From Sphingobacteriales bacterium (lineage in GTDB: Bacteria > Bacteroidota > Bacteroidia > Chitinophagales > JADIYW01): a stretch of 64,000 nt of DNA. A program made the position numbers and the translations under genes. The notes under the pieces are model-generated. The model saw nothing but the letters and a program-made list of their open reading frames with translations, did not search any database and was not told the DNA's origin. Position 1 is the first letter of the stretch. Each line of letters starts with the position of its first letter. Below are positions 31,011 to 40,770 of the stretch, one piece after another. The stretch is from contig CANHGL010000003.1 in the NCBI GenBank assembly GCA_947460245.1, positions 48,942 to 112,941 of the forward strand, given 5' to 3'.

Positions 31011-31565
31011 ATGCGCTTGTATACTCTTTTATTTTTATGGTCTTTCTTAATAGGAAATGAAGTTTATGCTGATGATTCACTTTGGGTTTTTCAGCAACAG
31101 AATGAAATAGAGGTTAAAGGGATACGAAAGATTATTCCTGAGATCTATTTATTGGTTCAGCTGAATGATTCCATCTTTAAACAGATACAGAAGTCTATAT
31201 CAGAAGGCAAACCAATTGAATTATTTATTCCATCGCCTGATGGACGCATTAGGGTGTTTCAGGTATCGCCAGCTACATCAATGGCAACTGAACTGGCAGA
31301 AAAATATCCCTTTATTAAAACATATACGGCTATTGAAAAGGACAATACGATGGTTTCAGCTAAAATGGATTATACGGGGTTTGGTTTTCATGCTATGGTG
31401 CTGGATGGAGAGGATACCTATTTTATTGATCCGTATACAGATGTAAATACGGGATATTACAGCTGTTATTATAAGAGAAATTATAATAAGTCACCAGAGG
31501 GTAGAATGCGGGAAAAGCCTGTGCATAAAAAGTCTTGTAAAAGGCATAAAAGCCTGCGCAAATAG
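31011..31565 (+). CDS. Secreted stand-alone paralog of the N-terminal (pro-)domain of the adjacent metalloprotease
   Basis: Signal peptide MRLYTLLFLWSFLIGNEVYA; aligns with residues ~20-160 of the 31625-34564 product (KIIP, EKYPFIKTY, MDYTGFGFHAMV, FIDPYTDVNTGYYSCYY); ends in a basic tail and lacks the catalytic domain. Start moved from ORF-track 30990 to the ATG preceding the signal peptide. Confidence 0.8.
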   Translation: MRLYTLLFLWSFLIGNEVYADDSLWVFQQQNEIEVKGIRKIIPEIYLLVQLNDSIFKQIQKSISEGKPIELFIPSPDGRIRVFQVSPATSMATELAEKYPFIKTYTAIEKDNTMVSAKMDYTGFGFHAMVLDGEDTYFIDPYTDVNTGYYSCYYKRNYNKSPEGRMREKPVHKKSCKRHKSLRK

Positions 31566-31624
31566 ATTTTTTAAAATAAAATTATCTTATTTTTATTCGC
31601 CGTAATTAAATAAAACACAAATTA

Positions 31625-34564
31625 ATGAGAAATCTTTTTACACTCGTATTGTCTGTGACGTTAATACAGTCGTTTGCATCTGTTGCACTATGGAAAAATG
31701 TTTCCGGTAGAAATCTTCAGATTTCCGGTACACGAAAAATAATACCTCAAAAAGCTGCTCTGATGCAATTGGATGATGCTGCTTTCAGGCAATTACAGTC
31801 ATCTATCCCTGCAGAGGAAAGTGGCAAATCTCTTATTATTGCTTTGCCAACTCCTGCAGGGGAGCTAAAAAACTTTTATGTTTTTGAAAGAACATCAATG
31901 GAGCCTGAATTGGCAGCCAAATATCCAATGATAAAGACTTATGAAGCTATTAGTATGGAGGATCCTTCAGTAACCGCCAAGCTCGACTATACTGCATTTG
32001 GATTTCATGCAATGGTGTTCAATCATGGAAATACTTTTTTTATAGATCCTTATTCGGATGTGAATACTGGATTTTATACTTGCTATTTCAAGAAGGATTA
32101 TACAAGATCTAGTGCACAATTTGAAGTGTGTGGCACTAAGAGTTCTGCATCTCAAAATAATACCAATACAGGTAACTTAGTTAACCCATCATCATCTACC
32201 CTGCCGGTAAATAGGCCTGCTCTAGCCCCAGATGGTAAGAGACGCACTTTTCGTTTGGCACTTGCTTGTACTATAGAGTATGCAGCAGCAGTAGGAAGCA
32301 CACCATTAACAAAAGCCAGTGTGCTTAGCGCTATGGTGACTTCTGTGAATCGTATAAATGGGGTATATGAAAAAGAGCTTTCTATTCATATGAATTTAGT
32401 GGCAAAGGAAGACACCTTAATATTCCTTACCAGTGATAGCTACTCTAATGCAAATGGCAGTGCAATGCTTACTCAGAATCAAACTGTTTGTGACGCGAGG
32501 ATAGGGAGTGCAAATTATGATATCGGGCATGTATTCAGTACCGGAGGAGGTGGAATTGCAGGTTTAGGGGTTGTTTGTGTTGGCGGACAAAAAGCAAATG
32601 GGGTTACAGGCTCCACTAATCCGGTTGGTGACTCCTATGATATCGATTATGTAGCCCATGAGATGGGGCATCAGTTTGGTGGTAATCATACCTTTAATTC
32701 AAAGACCAGCTCTTGTAATGGAAATGGAGAGAGAACAGCATCTTATGAGCCGGGTAGTGGAACAACCATTATGGCTTATGCAGGAATTTGCGGAACGGAT
32801 GATACACAACTTCACTCCGATGATTATTTTCATAGAAAAAGTATCGATGAGATTTATACCTATATCAGTAGTACTTCCTGTGCTGTTTTAACAGCGGCAA
32901 CTAATTCGGCTCCTACAGTAACAGATTATACCAGTACTTATTATATACCTTATAAAACTAGTTTTGAGGTTACAGCCAGTGCTACAAGTGCTCATAGTAA
33001 TCCTATTTCTTATTGCTGGGAAGAATATGATTTAGGTCCTTTTGGTGCGTGGAATGTTGCAAATAATACTACTGCTCCAATATTCCGCTCTTTTAATCCT
33101 AATGCTTCTCCAACACGTGTTTTCCCAATATGGGATAGTTTAGTACGAAACAGTATAAAGTATAAAGGTGAAGTATTGCCAGAGGTAGCCCGTGATGTTA
33201 AGTTGCGTTGTACTGTAAGAGATATTGAGAATGGATATGGCGTTTTTAATGCTCCGGATGTAAATTTAACAGCGAAAGCCATAGTTACACCTACATTATT
33301 TAGGGTAACTAGTCAGCCCACAGCCTCTACTATTACAGGTAATACAACTCAAACAGTGACTTGGGATGTTGCGAACACCACAGCATCTCCCATTTCTTGT
33401 GCTAATGTAGATATATACTTATCCCTGGATAGTGCACGCACATTCCTTTATTTTTTGGCATCTAGTGTGCCTAATAATGGTACGGCATCTGTGCTTATTC
33501 CTGATGTATCTACTGCTACATTTTCTGCCAGACTTAAGGTAAAAGGGAATGGGAATATATTCTTTGATTTAAATGATGCCTGGATAAAGATAAATCGTGG
33601 TGCTTCATCGGTAGCTTCTAGTTTTTCTTCAGCTGACACTACAGTTTGTCAAGGTTCAAGTTTAATATTGACAAATACATCAACTGGAACTCCGGATTCT
33701 GTGCGTTGGACTATAGCCGGTGGAACCCCTTCAACTTCCACTTCTACAACAACAGTAAGTCCTGTATTTAATACGGTAGGACCATACACGGTAACCCTTG
33801 TTGCATATAAGTCGGGAATTGGAAGTACACCTGCTTCCAGATTAATAACAGTCAAAGCACGTCCTTTAACAAGTGTTAACTCTCCAACAATATGTAGTGG
33901 ACAGACTGCTACCTTGACGGCAGCAGGAGCAAGTTCCTACAGCTGGACAGGAGGTCTGACAGGTTCGCCTAGTGCTACCACACCGATATTAACTACTATT
34001 ACTTCATATGTGGTTACAGGCACAAGCAATGGTTGTTCCAGTACTGCAACGGCTACTGTTTCCATAAATTCAGTACCGAGTACTCCGGCTATAACTCAAA
34101 GCAGAGATACATTATACAGCAGTGTAATAGTGGTAGGTGCATCTTATGAGTGGTATAAATCTGGGTTATTAGTATCAACTACAGCTACACCTTATTATAA
34201 GATTGCAAGCTCAGGTGATTATACTGTTAAGGTAATCAGCAACAGCTGTTCATCTACATTGTCTACTTCATTTGCAGCAGTATTAACAGGCATTAGAAAT
34301 AATACCCTGGCAGCAGTATTCAATGTTTTACCTAATCCCAATAATGGTCAGTTTGATGTGCAACTTACAGTTCTGAAAGGAGGCAAGTATCAGTTGATGA
34401 TTTATAACGCCGTTGGTCAGTCTATTGTGAAAGAAGAAGTTTTATTACAGTCTAATGTGATGAATACAAAAAAATATTCTATTAACGGAATGGAGAAAGG
34501 AATGTATATTATTGCATTGTCAGGTACTGATGGAGTGGCTACGCAACATTTTATAGTACAATAA
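31625..34564 (+). CDS. Secreted metzincin (reprolysin-like) metalloprotease with T9SS type A sorting domain
   Basis: HEMGHQFGGNH (HExxHxxGxxH), Met-turn TTIMAYAG, PKD/Ig-like region, C-terminal FNVLPNPNNGQFDVQL...GMYIIALSGTDGVATQHFIVQ. Confidence 0.93.
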   Translation: MRNLFTLVLSVTLIQSFASVALWKNVSGRNLQISGTRKIIPQKAALMQLDDAAFRQLQSSIPAEESGKSLIIALPTPAGELKNFYVFERTSMEPELAAKYPMIKTYEAISMEDPSVTAKLDYTAFGFHAMVFNHGNTFFIDPYSDVNTGFYTCYFKKDYTRSSAQFEVCGTKSSASQNNTNTGNLVNPSSSTLPVNRPALAPDGKRRTFRLALACTIEYAAAVGSTPLTKASVLSAMVTSVNRINGVYEKELSIHMNLVAKEDTLIFLTSDSYSNANGSAMLTQNQTVCDARIGSANYDIGHVFSTGGGGIAGLGVVCVGGQKANGVTGSTNPVGDSYDIDYVAHEMGHQFGGNHTFNSKTSSCNGNGERTASYEPGSGTTIMAYAGICGTDDTQLHSDDYFHRKSIDEIYTYISSTSCAVLTAATNSAPTVTDYTSTYYIPYKTSFEVTASATSAHSNPISYCWEEYDLGPFGAWNVANNTTAPIFRSFNPNASPTRVFPIWDSLVRNSIKYKGEVLPEVARDVKLRCTVRDIENGYGVFNAPDVNLTAKAIVTPTLFRVTSQPTASTITGNTTQTVTWDVANTTASPISCANVDIYLSLDSARTFLYFLASSVPNNGTASVLIPDVSTATFSARLKVKGNGNIFFDLNDAWIKINRGASSVASSFSSADTTVCQGSSLILTNTSTGTPDSVRWTIAGGTPSTSTSTTTVSPVFNTVGPYTVTLVAYKSGIGSTPASRLITVKARPLTSVNSPTICSGQTATLTAAGASSYSWTGGLTGSPSATTPILTTITSYVVTGTSNGCSSTATATVSINSVPSTPAITQSRDTLYSSVIVVGASYEWYKSGLLVSTTATPYYKIASSGDYTVKVISNSCSSTLSTSFAAVLTGIRNNTLAAVFNVLPNPNNGQFDVQLTVLKGGKYQLMIYNAVGQSIVKEEVLLQSNVMNTKKYSINGMEKGMYIIALSGTDGVATQHFIVQ

Positions 34565-34590
34565 AAAGTTATACAGTTATTATTCATAAA

Positions 34591-34619
34591 AAAGTTGGAG
34601 TTTCTACTCCAACTTTTTT
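34591..34619 (+). terminator. Intrinsic terminator downstream of the metalloprotease
   Basis: AAAGTTGGAG-TTTCTA-CTCCAACTTT plus T-run. Confidence 0.9.
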
Positions 34620-34668
34620 ATTTTGTAAAGGCTTAGTCATTTAGGATAGACAACACTAAAGCATCTCT

Positions 34669-35232
34669 ATGAAATATCTGATTGTAGGTTTAGGTAATAT
34701 CGGAAAAGAATACGATCAAACTCGTCATAATATTGGTTTTGATATTGCAGACGCACTATGCAAGAATCTAAGTGGTTCCTTTGAGTTAAATCGATTAGCC
34801 ATATATTCTAAAGTTTCTTATAAAGGAAAACAGTTGCATATTATTAAGCCAACTACCTATATGAATCTAAGCGGTAAGGCTATAAAATACTGGATGAATG
34901 AGTTGAAAATAGGCATTGAAAATGTCTTTGTAATTTTAGATGATCTTGCCTTACCATTCGGAACACTTAGAATACGAGGAAAAGGGACCGATGCCGGTCA
35001 TAATGGCTTAAAAAGTATACAAGAAGAGATAGGCACTAATGAATATCCTCGTCTTCGTTTTGGTATCGGTAATGACTTTCCCAGAGGTAAACAGGTAGAT
35101 TACGTTCTTGGCAAATGGACAAAAGAACAAGAGGCTGCTTTGTCGGAGCGTATAGATGTTTCTGTAGAAATTATAAAGTCTTTTTGTGTCATAGGTCTGG
35201 AGCAAACTATGAATACTTATAACAACCGGTAA
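34669..35232 (+). CDS. pth: Peptidyl-tRNA hydrolase
   Basis: LIVGLGNIGKEYDQTRHNIGFDIAD, KPTTYMNLSGKAI, DDLALPFG, GHNGLKSI. Confidence 0.95.
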   Translation: MKYLIVGLGNIGKEYDQTRHNIGFDIADALCKNLSGSFELNRLAIYSKVSYKGKQLHIIKPTTYMNLSGKAIKYWMNELKIGIENVFVILDDLALPFGTLRIRGKGTDAGHNGLKSIQEEIGTNEYPRLRFGIGNDFPRGKQVDYVLGKWTKEQEAALSERIDVSVEIIKSFCVIGLEQTMNTYNNR

Positions 35233-35267
35233 GACTATTTATTATACAGAAAAATAAACAATAAGCT

Positions 35268-35873
35268 ATGAAAATATTCTGTGTAGGATTAAACTATAAG
35301 GAGCACATTGCAGAGATGAAGCATGCTGCGTTTCCGGAAAGCCCGGTAATATTCATGAAGCCACCTACAGCTTTGCTTAAAAATGGACAGTCATTTTTTT
35401 ATCCTGATTTTTCCAGCGATGTACACTATGAAGGAGAGATAGTGTTGCGCGTGTGTAAGAATGGTAAGAAGATAGATAAAAAATTTGCACATAAATACTA
35501 CGACGCTTTTACATTAGGATTTGATTTTACAGCTCGTGATTTACAGGCTGAGCAAAAAAGTAAAGGATGGCCTTGGGAAATTGCAAAAGGTTTCGATGGT
35601 TCGGCTTTCATTGGTGATTTTATCCCTTTGGTTAGCAATAAAATTATTTCATTTTCTATCTTAAAAAATAAAGAAATAGTACAGCAGGGAGATACTTCTA
35701 TGCTGTTATTTTCATTTGATGAAATTGTAAGTTATATTTCCAAATTCTTTACCTTACAACAAGGTGACCTTATTTACACAGGTACTCCAAAGGGGGTAGG
35801 TGCGGTTAAAATAGGAGACGTGCTGGAGGGATTTGTAGAGGATAAATTACTGGTAAGCTGTACTATAAAGTAG
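35268..35873 (+). CDS. Fumarylacetoacetate hydrolase family protein
   Basis: VGLNYKEHIAEM, HYEGEIVLRVCKNGK, GFDFTARDLQ, DLIYTGTPKGVG. Confidence 0.92.
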   Translation: MKIFCVGLNYKEHIAEMKHAAFPESPVIFMKPPTALLKNGQSFFYPDFSSDVHYEGEIVLRVCKNGKKIDKKFAHKYYDAFTLGFDFTARDLQAEQKSKGWPWEIAKGFDGSAFIGDFIPLVSNKIISFSILKNKEIVQQGDTSMLLFSFDEIVSYISKFFTLQQGDLIYTGTPKGVGAVKIGDVLEGFVEDKLLVSCTIK

Positions 35874-35876
35874 GTA

Positions 35877-37163
35877 TCAGCAAAATAGTTTTTTAATTAT
35901 ATTGTTAGAGAATTTTTCGTTTGGGTCTGCTTGTTCTTTATGCATTATAAAATCCTTGTATTTTGGATAGTTTGCTTCTAGGTATTCTTTGCTTACATTA
36001 AATTCCTTACCCCAATGTGGTCTTCCATGGTGTTGCATGGCAAAGGTCTCAAAGGTCTTTAGGATGTTATCCCATTGTTCGTCTTCATGATTGTATGCTC
36101 CAATCCATATAGAATCTCTGCCATAGCATTCACTTAGCCAAAATTCATCTCCCTTTGTAAATCGTATTTCCTGGATAAAGTTAAAAGTGAAGTCAGATTC
36201 TGTAAATAATTGCTGATAACCTTTCAGGATTTCTTTTGCATTTTTAATGTCAAATGCCCATTCAGTTTCCCGGTGTTTTGGTGGTTCGGGTACATTAAAT
36301 ACTAAGAAGCTTTTCTCTATTCTATCCAATGGACCCTTCATTTGTCCGGTAAGAAATCTATTTATAGGGTTTCGCCATTTATTAACCAGATTTCCGACTT
36401 TAACCAATATTCTGTATGCCCAAACAGAGAGTATATCATCTTTCAAAATCTTTCTTATTTTGCTATCATTGCTTTCTTGTTGTGTTCTTGTATAGGTGTA
36501 GACTACTACTTCTTTAGTTGGAGGAAACCACCATAATTTAAAGTGGTCATATTGAAGGTAGGTATCTAAATGCTCAATTACCTCATCAAAGGTATAGGTA
36601 TAGGTTTGGTCATGCAGGCGAAATGCTTTGGTTACTTTCAAGGTCATTTCTGTGATAACGCCAAGACATCCAAGTCCTATAATAGCGGCATTAAATGCTT
36701 CTTCTTCCTTATTATAGGTTATTTTTTCTCCATTGGCATTAATTAAATTGAATTCCAAAACTTGTGAGGCTAAACATTGAAACGCAATACCACTGCCATG
36801 CGTACCGGTGGCAATAGCTCCTGCAAGTGACTGTTTAGCTATAGAACCAAGATTTATGAGTGCAAATCCCTCCTTATCCAATAATTCATTTAATTGATAT
36901 AGTTTGATGCCTGCCTGTACCCGAATAGTCTCTTGCGCTTTATCAAAGGAAATGACCTTATTGAATTTGTCTAAGTTTATTAGTAATTCTTCGCTCTCAC
37001 AAAGTGCAGACCAAGAGTGCCCGGTTCCTACCACTCTTATTTTTGCATATTTACGGATAAGTTCAATAATCTCCTCTTCCGTTTCTGGTTGGCAGTAATA
37101 TTGCGATTTATTCTGAATGTTTCTTGCCCAGTTTTTAAAGTTATAACCGGTAGTGATTTTCAT
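35877..37163 (-). CDS. FAD-binding sugar-1,4-lactone oxidase-like protein
   Basis: VVGTGHSWSALCESEELLINLDKFN, AIATGTHGSG, C-terminal HHGRPHWGKEF. Confidence 0.88.
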   Translation of the reverse strand: MKITTGYNFKNWARNIQNKSQYYCQPETEEEIIELIRKYAKIRVVGTGHSWSALCESEELLINLDKFNKVISFDKAQETIRVQAGIKLYQLNELLDKEGFALINLGSIAKQSLAGAIATGTHGSGIAFQCLASQVLEFNLINANGEKITYNKEEEAFNAAIIGLGCLGVITEMTLKVTKAFRLHDQTYTYTFDEVIEHLDTYLQYDHFKLWWFPPTKEVVVYTYTRTQQESNDSKIRKILKDDILSVWAYRILVKVGNLVNKWRNPINRFLTGQMKGPLDRIEKSFLVFNVPEPPKHRETEWAFDIKNAKEILKGYQQLFTESDFTFNFIQEIRFTKGDEFWLSECYGRDSIWIGAYNHEDEQWDNILKTFETFAMQHHGRPHWGKEFNVSKEYLEANYPKYKDFIMHKEQADPNEKFSNNIIKKLFC

Positions 37164-37250
37164 GCCTTAAATGTATGAAAAATGATCTAAATCGATTTTA
37201 ATTATTAAACGAATTTTTCCGTCATATGAACCTAATAAATAGTAACAATT

Positions 37251-37280
37251 TTGTTTTAATAGGGAGATTGTATATTTTTG
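37251..37280 (+). promoter_or_regulatory. Bacteroidota-type sigma promoter for metK
   Basis: TTG (37251-37253), N19, TATTTTTG (37273-37280); 39 bp upstream of the metK ATG. Confidence 0.75.
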
Positions 37281-37318
37281 CTACTCAATCCATTTTTTAA
37301 TTTTTTAAATAATATACA

Positions 37319-38578
37319 ATGCCTTATTTATTTACTTCAGAATCCGTTTCAGAAGGACATCCGGATAAAGTAGCCGACCAGATTTCTGATGCATTAATCG
37401 ATCATTTCTTAGCCTATGATGCACAATCAAAAGTGGCTTGTGAAACTTTGGTTACAACAGGCCAGGTAGTTCTTGCCGGTGAAGTAAAATCAAAAGCATA
37501 TTTAGATGTTCAGGATATTGCAAGGGATGTAATAAAGAAAATAGGTTACACCAAGTCGGAATATATGTTTGAAGCAAATTCTTGTGGTATTTTATCTGCA
37601 ATCCATGAACAGTCTCCAGATATTAACCAGGGAGTAGAGCGCAAGAAACCTGAAGAGCAGGGTGCAGGAGATCAGGGGATGATGTTTGGTTATGCTTCAC
37701 GTGAGACCGATAACTTTATGCCGCTTCCATTGGAATTAGCTCATTTGTTATTACGTGAATTAGCTGCTATCCGCAGAGAAGGCAAGGTGATGAAGTATCT
37801 TCGACCGGATGCGAAATCACAAGTTACTATAGAGTATGATGACAATAATAAACCTACTCGTGTAGATGCGATTGTAATATCTACACAGCACGATGACTTT
37901 GCAAAGGATAGTGTGATGTTGAAAAAAATCAAGGATGATGTAATAAGTATATTGATACCACGTATTCTCAAAAAATTACCTAAGCGTGTACAGTTATTAT
38001 TCAATGATAAAATTAAGTATCACGTAAATCCCACAGGTAAGTTTGTTATTGGTGGCCCTCACGGAGATACCGGTTTAACAGGCAGGAAGATAATAGTAGA
38101 TACTTACGGTGGTAAGGGAGCACATGGCGGTGGGGCTTTTTCTGGTAAAGACCCGAGTAAGGTAGACAGAAGTGCAGCATATGCTACACGACATATTGCC
38201 AAGCATTTAGTAGCAGCTGGAGTTTGTGATGAGGTATTAGTGCAGGTTGCTTATGCTATCGGTGTAGCACAGCCTGTAGGTCTATATGTAAATACTTATG
38301 GAACTGCTAAGGTGAAGCTTTCAGATGGTGATATTGCCAGGGTGGTTGCTAAGCTGCCTGAATTTGATATGCGTCCTTATTTCATAGAGAAGCGTTTTAA
38401 CTTGCGCACACCAATTTACGCGGAGACGGCTGCATATGGTCATATGGGACGCGAAAGTAAAGTGGTAGATAAGGTATTTAACAAAGGAAAGGATAATGAA
38501 TTGAAGGTGAAGGTTAAGTTATTTCCTTGGGAAGAGTTAAATGCAGTTGGAGTAGTGAAAAAAGCTTTTAAGCTATAA
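37319..38578 (+). CDS. metK: S-adenosylmethionine synthetase
   Basis: [51 protein letters not shown]. Confidence 0.97.
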   Translation: MPYLFTSESVSEGHPDKVADQISDALIDHFLAYDAQSKVACETLVTTGQVVLAGEVKSKAYLDVQDIARDVIKKIGYTKSEYMFEANSCGILSAIHEQSPDINQGVERKKPEEQGAGDQGMMFGYASRETDNFMPLPLELAHLLLRELAAIRREGKVMKYLRPDAKSQVTIEYDDNNKPTRVDAIVISTQHDDFAKDSVMLKKIKDDVISILIPRILKKLPKRVQLLFNDKIKYHVNPTGKFVIGGPHGDTGLTGRKIIVDTYGGKGAHGGGAFSGKDPSKVDRSAAYATRHIAKHLVAAGVCDEVLVQVAYAIGVAQPVGLYVNTYGTAKVKLSDGDIARVVAKLPEFDMRPYFIEKRFNLRTPIYAETAAYGHMGRESKVVDKVFNKGKDNELKVKVKLFPWEELNAVGVVKKAFKL

Positions 38579-38596
38579 ATCATAATATTCTCTTAT

Positions 38597-38622
38597 AAAG
38601 TCCGCTTTTGCGGACTTTTTTT
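38597..38622 (+). terminator. Intrinsic terminator downstream of metK
   Basis: AAAGTCCGC-TTTT-GCGGACTTT plus T-run. Confidence 0.92.
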
Positions 38623-38668
38623 ATTTAGCATAATTTTTAAATAAAGAATCTATTCTTATCTTTGTGTC

Positions 38669-38753
38669 AGAGAGATGGCAGAGCGGTCGAATGCGGCGGT
38701 CTTGAAAACCGTTGACTGTTAAAGGTCCGGGGGTTCGAATCCCTCTCTCTCTG
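38669..38753 (+). tRNA. tRNA-Ser (anticodon TGA)
   Basis: Acceptor AGAGAGA/TCTCTCT, D-arm GCAGAGCGGTCGAATGC, anticodon loop CTTGAAA, long variable arm, T-arm GGGGG-TTCGAAT-CCCTC, discriminator G; CCA not encoded. Confidence 0.95.
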
Positions 38754-38759
38754 CTCCTC

Positions 38760-38788
38760 AAAGTTCCCGTTATATCGGGAACTTTTTT
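38760..38788 (+). terminator. Intrinsic terminator downstream of tRNA-Ser
   Basis: AAAGTTCCCG-TTATAT-CGGGAACTTT plus T-run. Confidence 0.9.
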
Positions 38789-38814
38789 ATTTTTATAGTA
38801 CTTCAAGATATACT

Positions 38815-39438
38815 ATGTCTGAATTAGATAATATCACAGAATTTAAATCATCCCCGGAAGTGATCGTAAAACTATTAAAATACGGCATTCCAAAGTCTTT
38901 TAAAGAAGGGGATATAATACTGAATGAACATGCTTATGTAAAATCTATACCTATAGTAACTTCAGGAAGTATAAGGGTATTGCGTTCCGACGATGATGGA
39001 AAGGAAATATTATTGTATTATATCCGGTCGGGTGAAAGTTGTATTATGTCTTTTTTGGGAGGCATGCATAATGATACCAGTAAGGTGAGAGCAGTTGCAG
39101 AGGAAGACGCAGAAATTCTTTTTATTCCTATTGATAAGGTATTGTTGCTTATAAAGGAATATCCGCAGTTTCTGGATTATACTTTTAATTTATATCATAA
39201 GCGCTTCGAGGAATTATTGGAAGTAGTTAATGCCGTTGCATTTAAAAAAGTTGATCAGCGTTTATTGGGCCTTATTAAGCTAAAGGCTCAGCATACCGGC
39301 AATAAGGTTATATCAGTAACGCATGAGCAACTCGCAACAGAACTGGGTACAGCCAGAGTGGTTGTATCAAGGCTGCTAAAACAGATGGAAGATGATGGGA
39401 TTGTTCAGCTAAGCAGAAATAAGGTAGTGCTTGTGTAA
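38815..39438 (+). CDS. Crp/Fnr family transcriptional regulator
   Basis: cNMP-like N-terminal domain; HTH VTHEQLATELGTARVVVSRLLKQMEDDGIVQLSRNKVVLV. Confidence 0.92.
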   Translation: MSELDNITEFKSSPEVIVKLLKYGIPKSFKEGDIILNEHAYVKSIPIVTSGSIRVLRSDDDGKEILLYYIRSGESCIMSFLGGMHNDTSKVRAVAEEDAEILFIPIDKVLLLIKEYPQFLDYTFNLYHKRFEELLEVVNAVAFKKVDQRLLGLIKLKAQHTGNKVISVTHEQLATELGTARVVVSRLLKQMEDDGIVQLSRNKVVLV

Positions 39439-39518
39439 CTTAAGTAACTAATTAGTTCTTTTAAAGACTTTACATTTGTTCTAAATAAGTGCAATATTAT
39501 AGTCTAAAATTATTAGTT

Positions 39519-39722
39519 ATGAAAAAGAATATGGGTTCATTAGACAGAGCGTTGAGGTTATTGGTTGCAGCCGTTATTATTGTATTGTTTTTTACGCACG
39601 TGATTTCGGGTAGTTTGGCAATTGTATTACTGGTATTGGCAGCTGTTTTTATTCTTACCAGTTTTATGAGTTTTTGTCCCTTATATTTACCTTTGGGTAT
39701 CTCCACTTTAAAACAGGAATAA
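39519..39722 (+). CDS. DUF2892/YgaP-type small membrane protein
   Basis: MKKNMGSLDRALRLLVAAVIIVLFF, FCPLYLPLGIST; start moved from ORF-track 39489 to the ATG at 39519. Confidence 0.82.
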   Translation: MKKNMGSLDRALRLLVAAVIIVLFFTHVISGSLAIVLLVLAAVFILTSFMSFCPLYLPLGISTLKQE

Positions 39723-39728
39723 TAGCAT

Positions 39729-40103
39729 ATGGGTATACAAACATTTTTAATCATCGGATTTATAGGTCTTTTAGGAGGTCTTCTAGGAGGTCTTTTAGGG
39801 TTAGGTGGCGCAATTATCATTATACCTTCATTAGTTTTCTTTTTAGGGTTTTCACAACTCACTGCTCAGGGTACAACTTTGTTAATGATGGTATTGCCTG
39901 TTGGTGCTTTGGCAGCATGGGAGTATTATCAAAAAGGGCATATTGATATAAAGGCAGCTTTGATATTAGGCGCTTTCTTCTTTGTTGGAGCATTTGTAGG
40001 CTCGAAATTTGCCATGCGTATTCCTCAAGAGATTTTAAAAAAATCTTTTGCTGTAGTCTTAGTACTAGTTGCTATCAAGATTTGGTTTTACGACAAGAAT
40101 TAA
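39729..40103 (+). CDS. Sulfite exporter TauE/SafE family permease (short form)
   Basis: GLLGGLLGGLLGLGGAIIIIPSLVFFLGFSQLTAQGTTL. Confidence 0.88.
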   Translation: MGIQTFLIIGFIGLLGGLLGGLLGLGGAIIIIPSLVFFLGFSQLTAQGTTLLMMVLPVGALAAWEYYQKGHIDIKAALILGAFFFVGAFVGSKFAMRIPQEILKKSFAVVLVLVAIKIWFYDKN

Positions 40104-40188
40104 GATAATTGCCTATCTGTAACAAAAGTAGCTTTAGCATTATGTGTGGTGTGCTACTTTTATATTCATCACTTATCAAAATTATAGC

Positions 40189-40503
40189 ATGATACAGAAA
40201 ATTAAGAATTTATTGGGTTTTGAAGCTCCCCTTGATTTTAAGAAATTGCTTGAGGATGGAGGAGCAATTATTGATGTTCGTTCCGTAGGTGAATTTCAGA
40301 GTGGGCATATTAAAGGTTCTGTTAATATACCATTGCAAAATTTGAGTCAACACCTCTCTAAATTAAAAAAAGATAAGCCGGTTATTACCTGCTGTGCCTC
40401 TGGAATGAGGAGCGCTTCTGCAAAAAGTATCTTAAAGTCAAGTGGTTTTAAAGAAGTATATAATGGCGGTGGATGGATGAGTTTACAAAATAAAATCAGA
40501 TAA
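40189..40503 (+). CDS. Rhodanese-like domain protein
   Basis: IIDVRSVGEFQSGHIKGSVNIPL; active-site loop CCASGMRS; start moved to ATG 40189. Confidence 0.88.
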   Translation: MIQKIKNLLGFEAPLDFKKLLEDGGAIIDVRSVGEFQSGHIKGSVNIPLQNLSQHLSKLKKDKPVITCCASGMRSASAKSILKSSGFKEVYNGGGWMSLQNKIR

Positions 40504-40505
40504 CC

Positions 40506-40769
40506 TTGAAGGAGCGGATTTTAACAGGATGGGATTTCCAAAGAACAGTATTTGCTGTAATGGGGATTTTTATAATAGTGCAGTCTATTTTGGATGAGCA
40601 ATGGTTTGGTCTATTTTTTGGTACCTATTTCGCATCTATGGGTGTATTTCGTTTTGGTTGCGGTGCCGGAAATTGTTATGGGGGGACATATTATAAGGAG
40701 GCCCAAAATATATCATCAGTTAAGTTGCCATCTGAGGATATTTTATTTGAGGAAATAAAAAATAAGTAA
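40506..40769 (+). CDS. Small two-TM membrane protein with Cys pair
   Basis: TTG start adjacent to the rhodanese stop; FRFGCGAGNCYGG; embedded in rhodanese/thioredoxin operon. Confidence 0.65.
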   Translation: MKERILTGWDFQRTVFAVMGIFIIVQSILDEQWFGLFFGTYFASMGVFRFGCGAGNCYGGTYYKEAQNISSVKLPSEDILFEEIKNK

Positions 40770-40770
40770 G

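Noticed and set aside
37164-37318. SAM riboswitch upstream of metK
   Set aside because: Only a promoter and a short AT-rich leader of about 35 nt after the predicted start; too short for a SAM aptamer.
38621-38806. Minus-strand ORF containing RGIRTPGPLTVNGFQDRRIRPLCHLS
   Set aside because: It is the antisense translation of tRNA-Ser, a well-known spurious ORF pattern.
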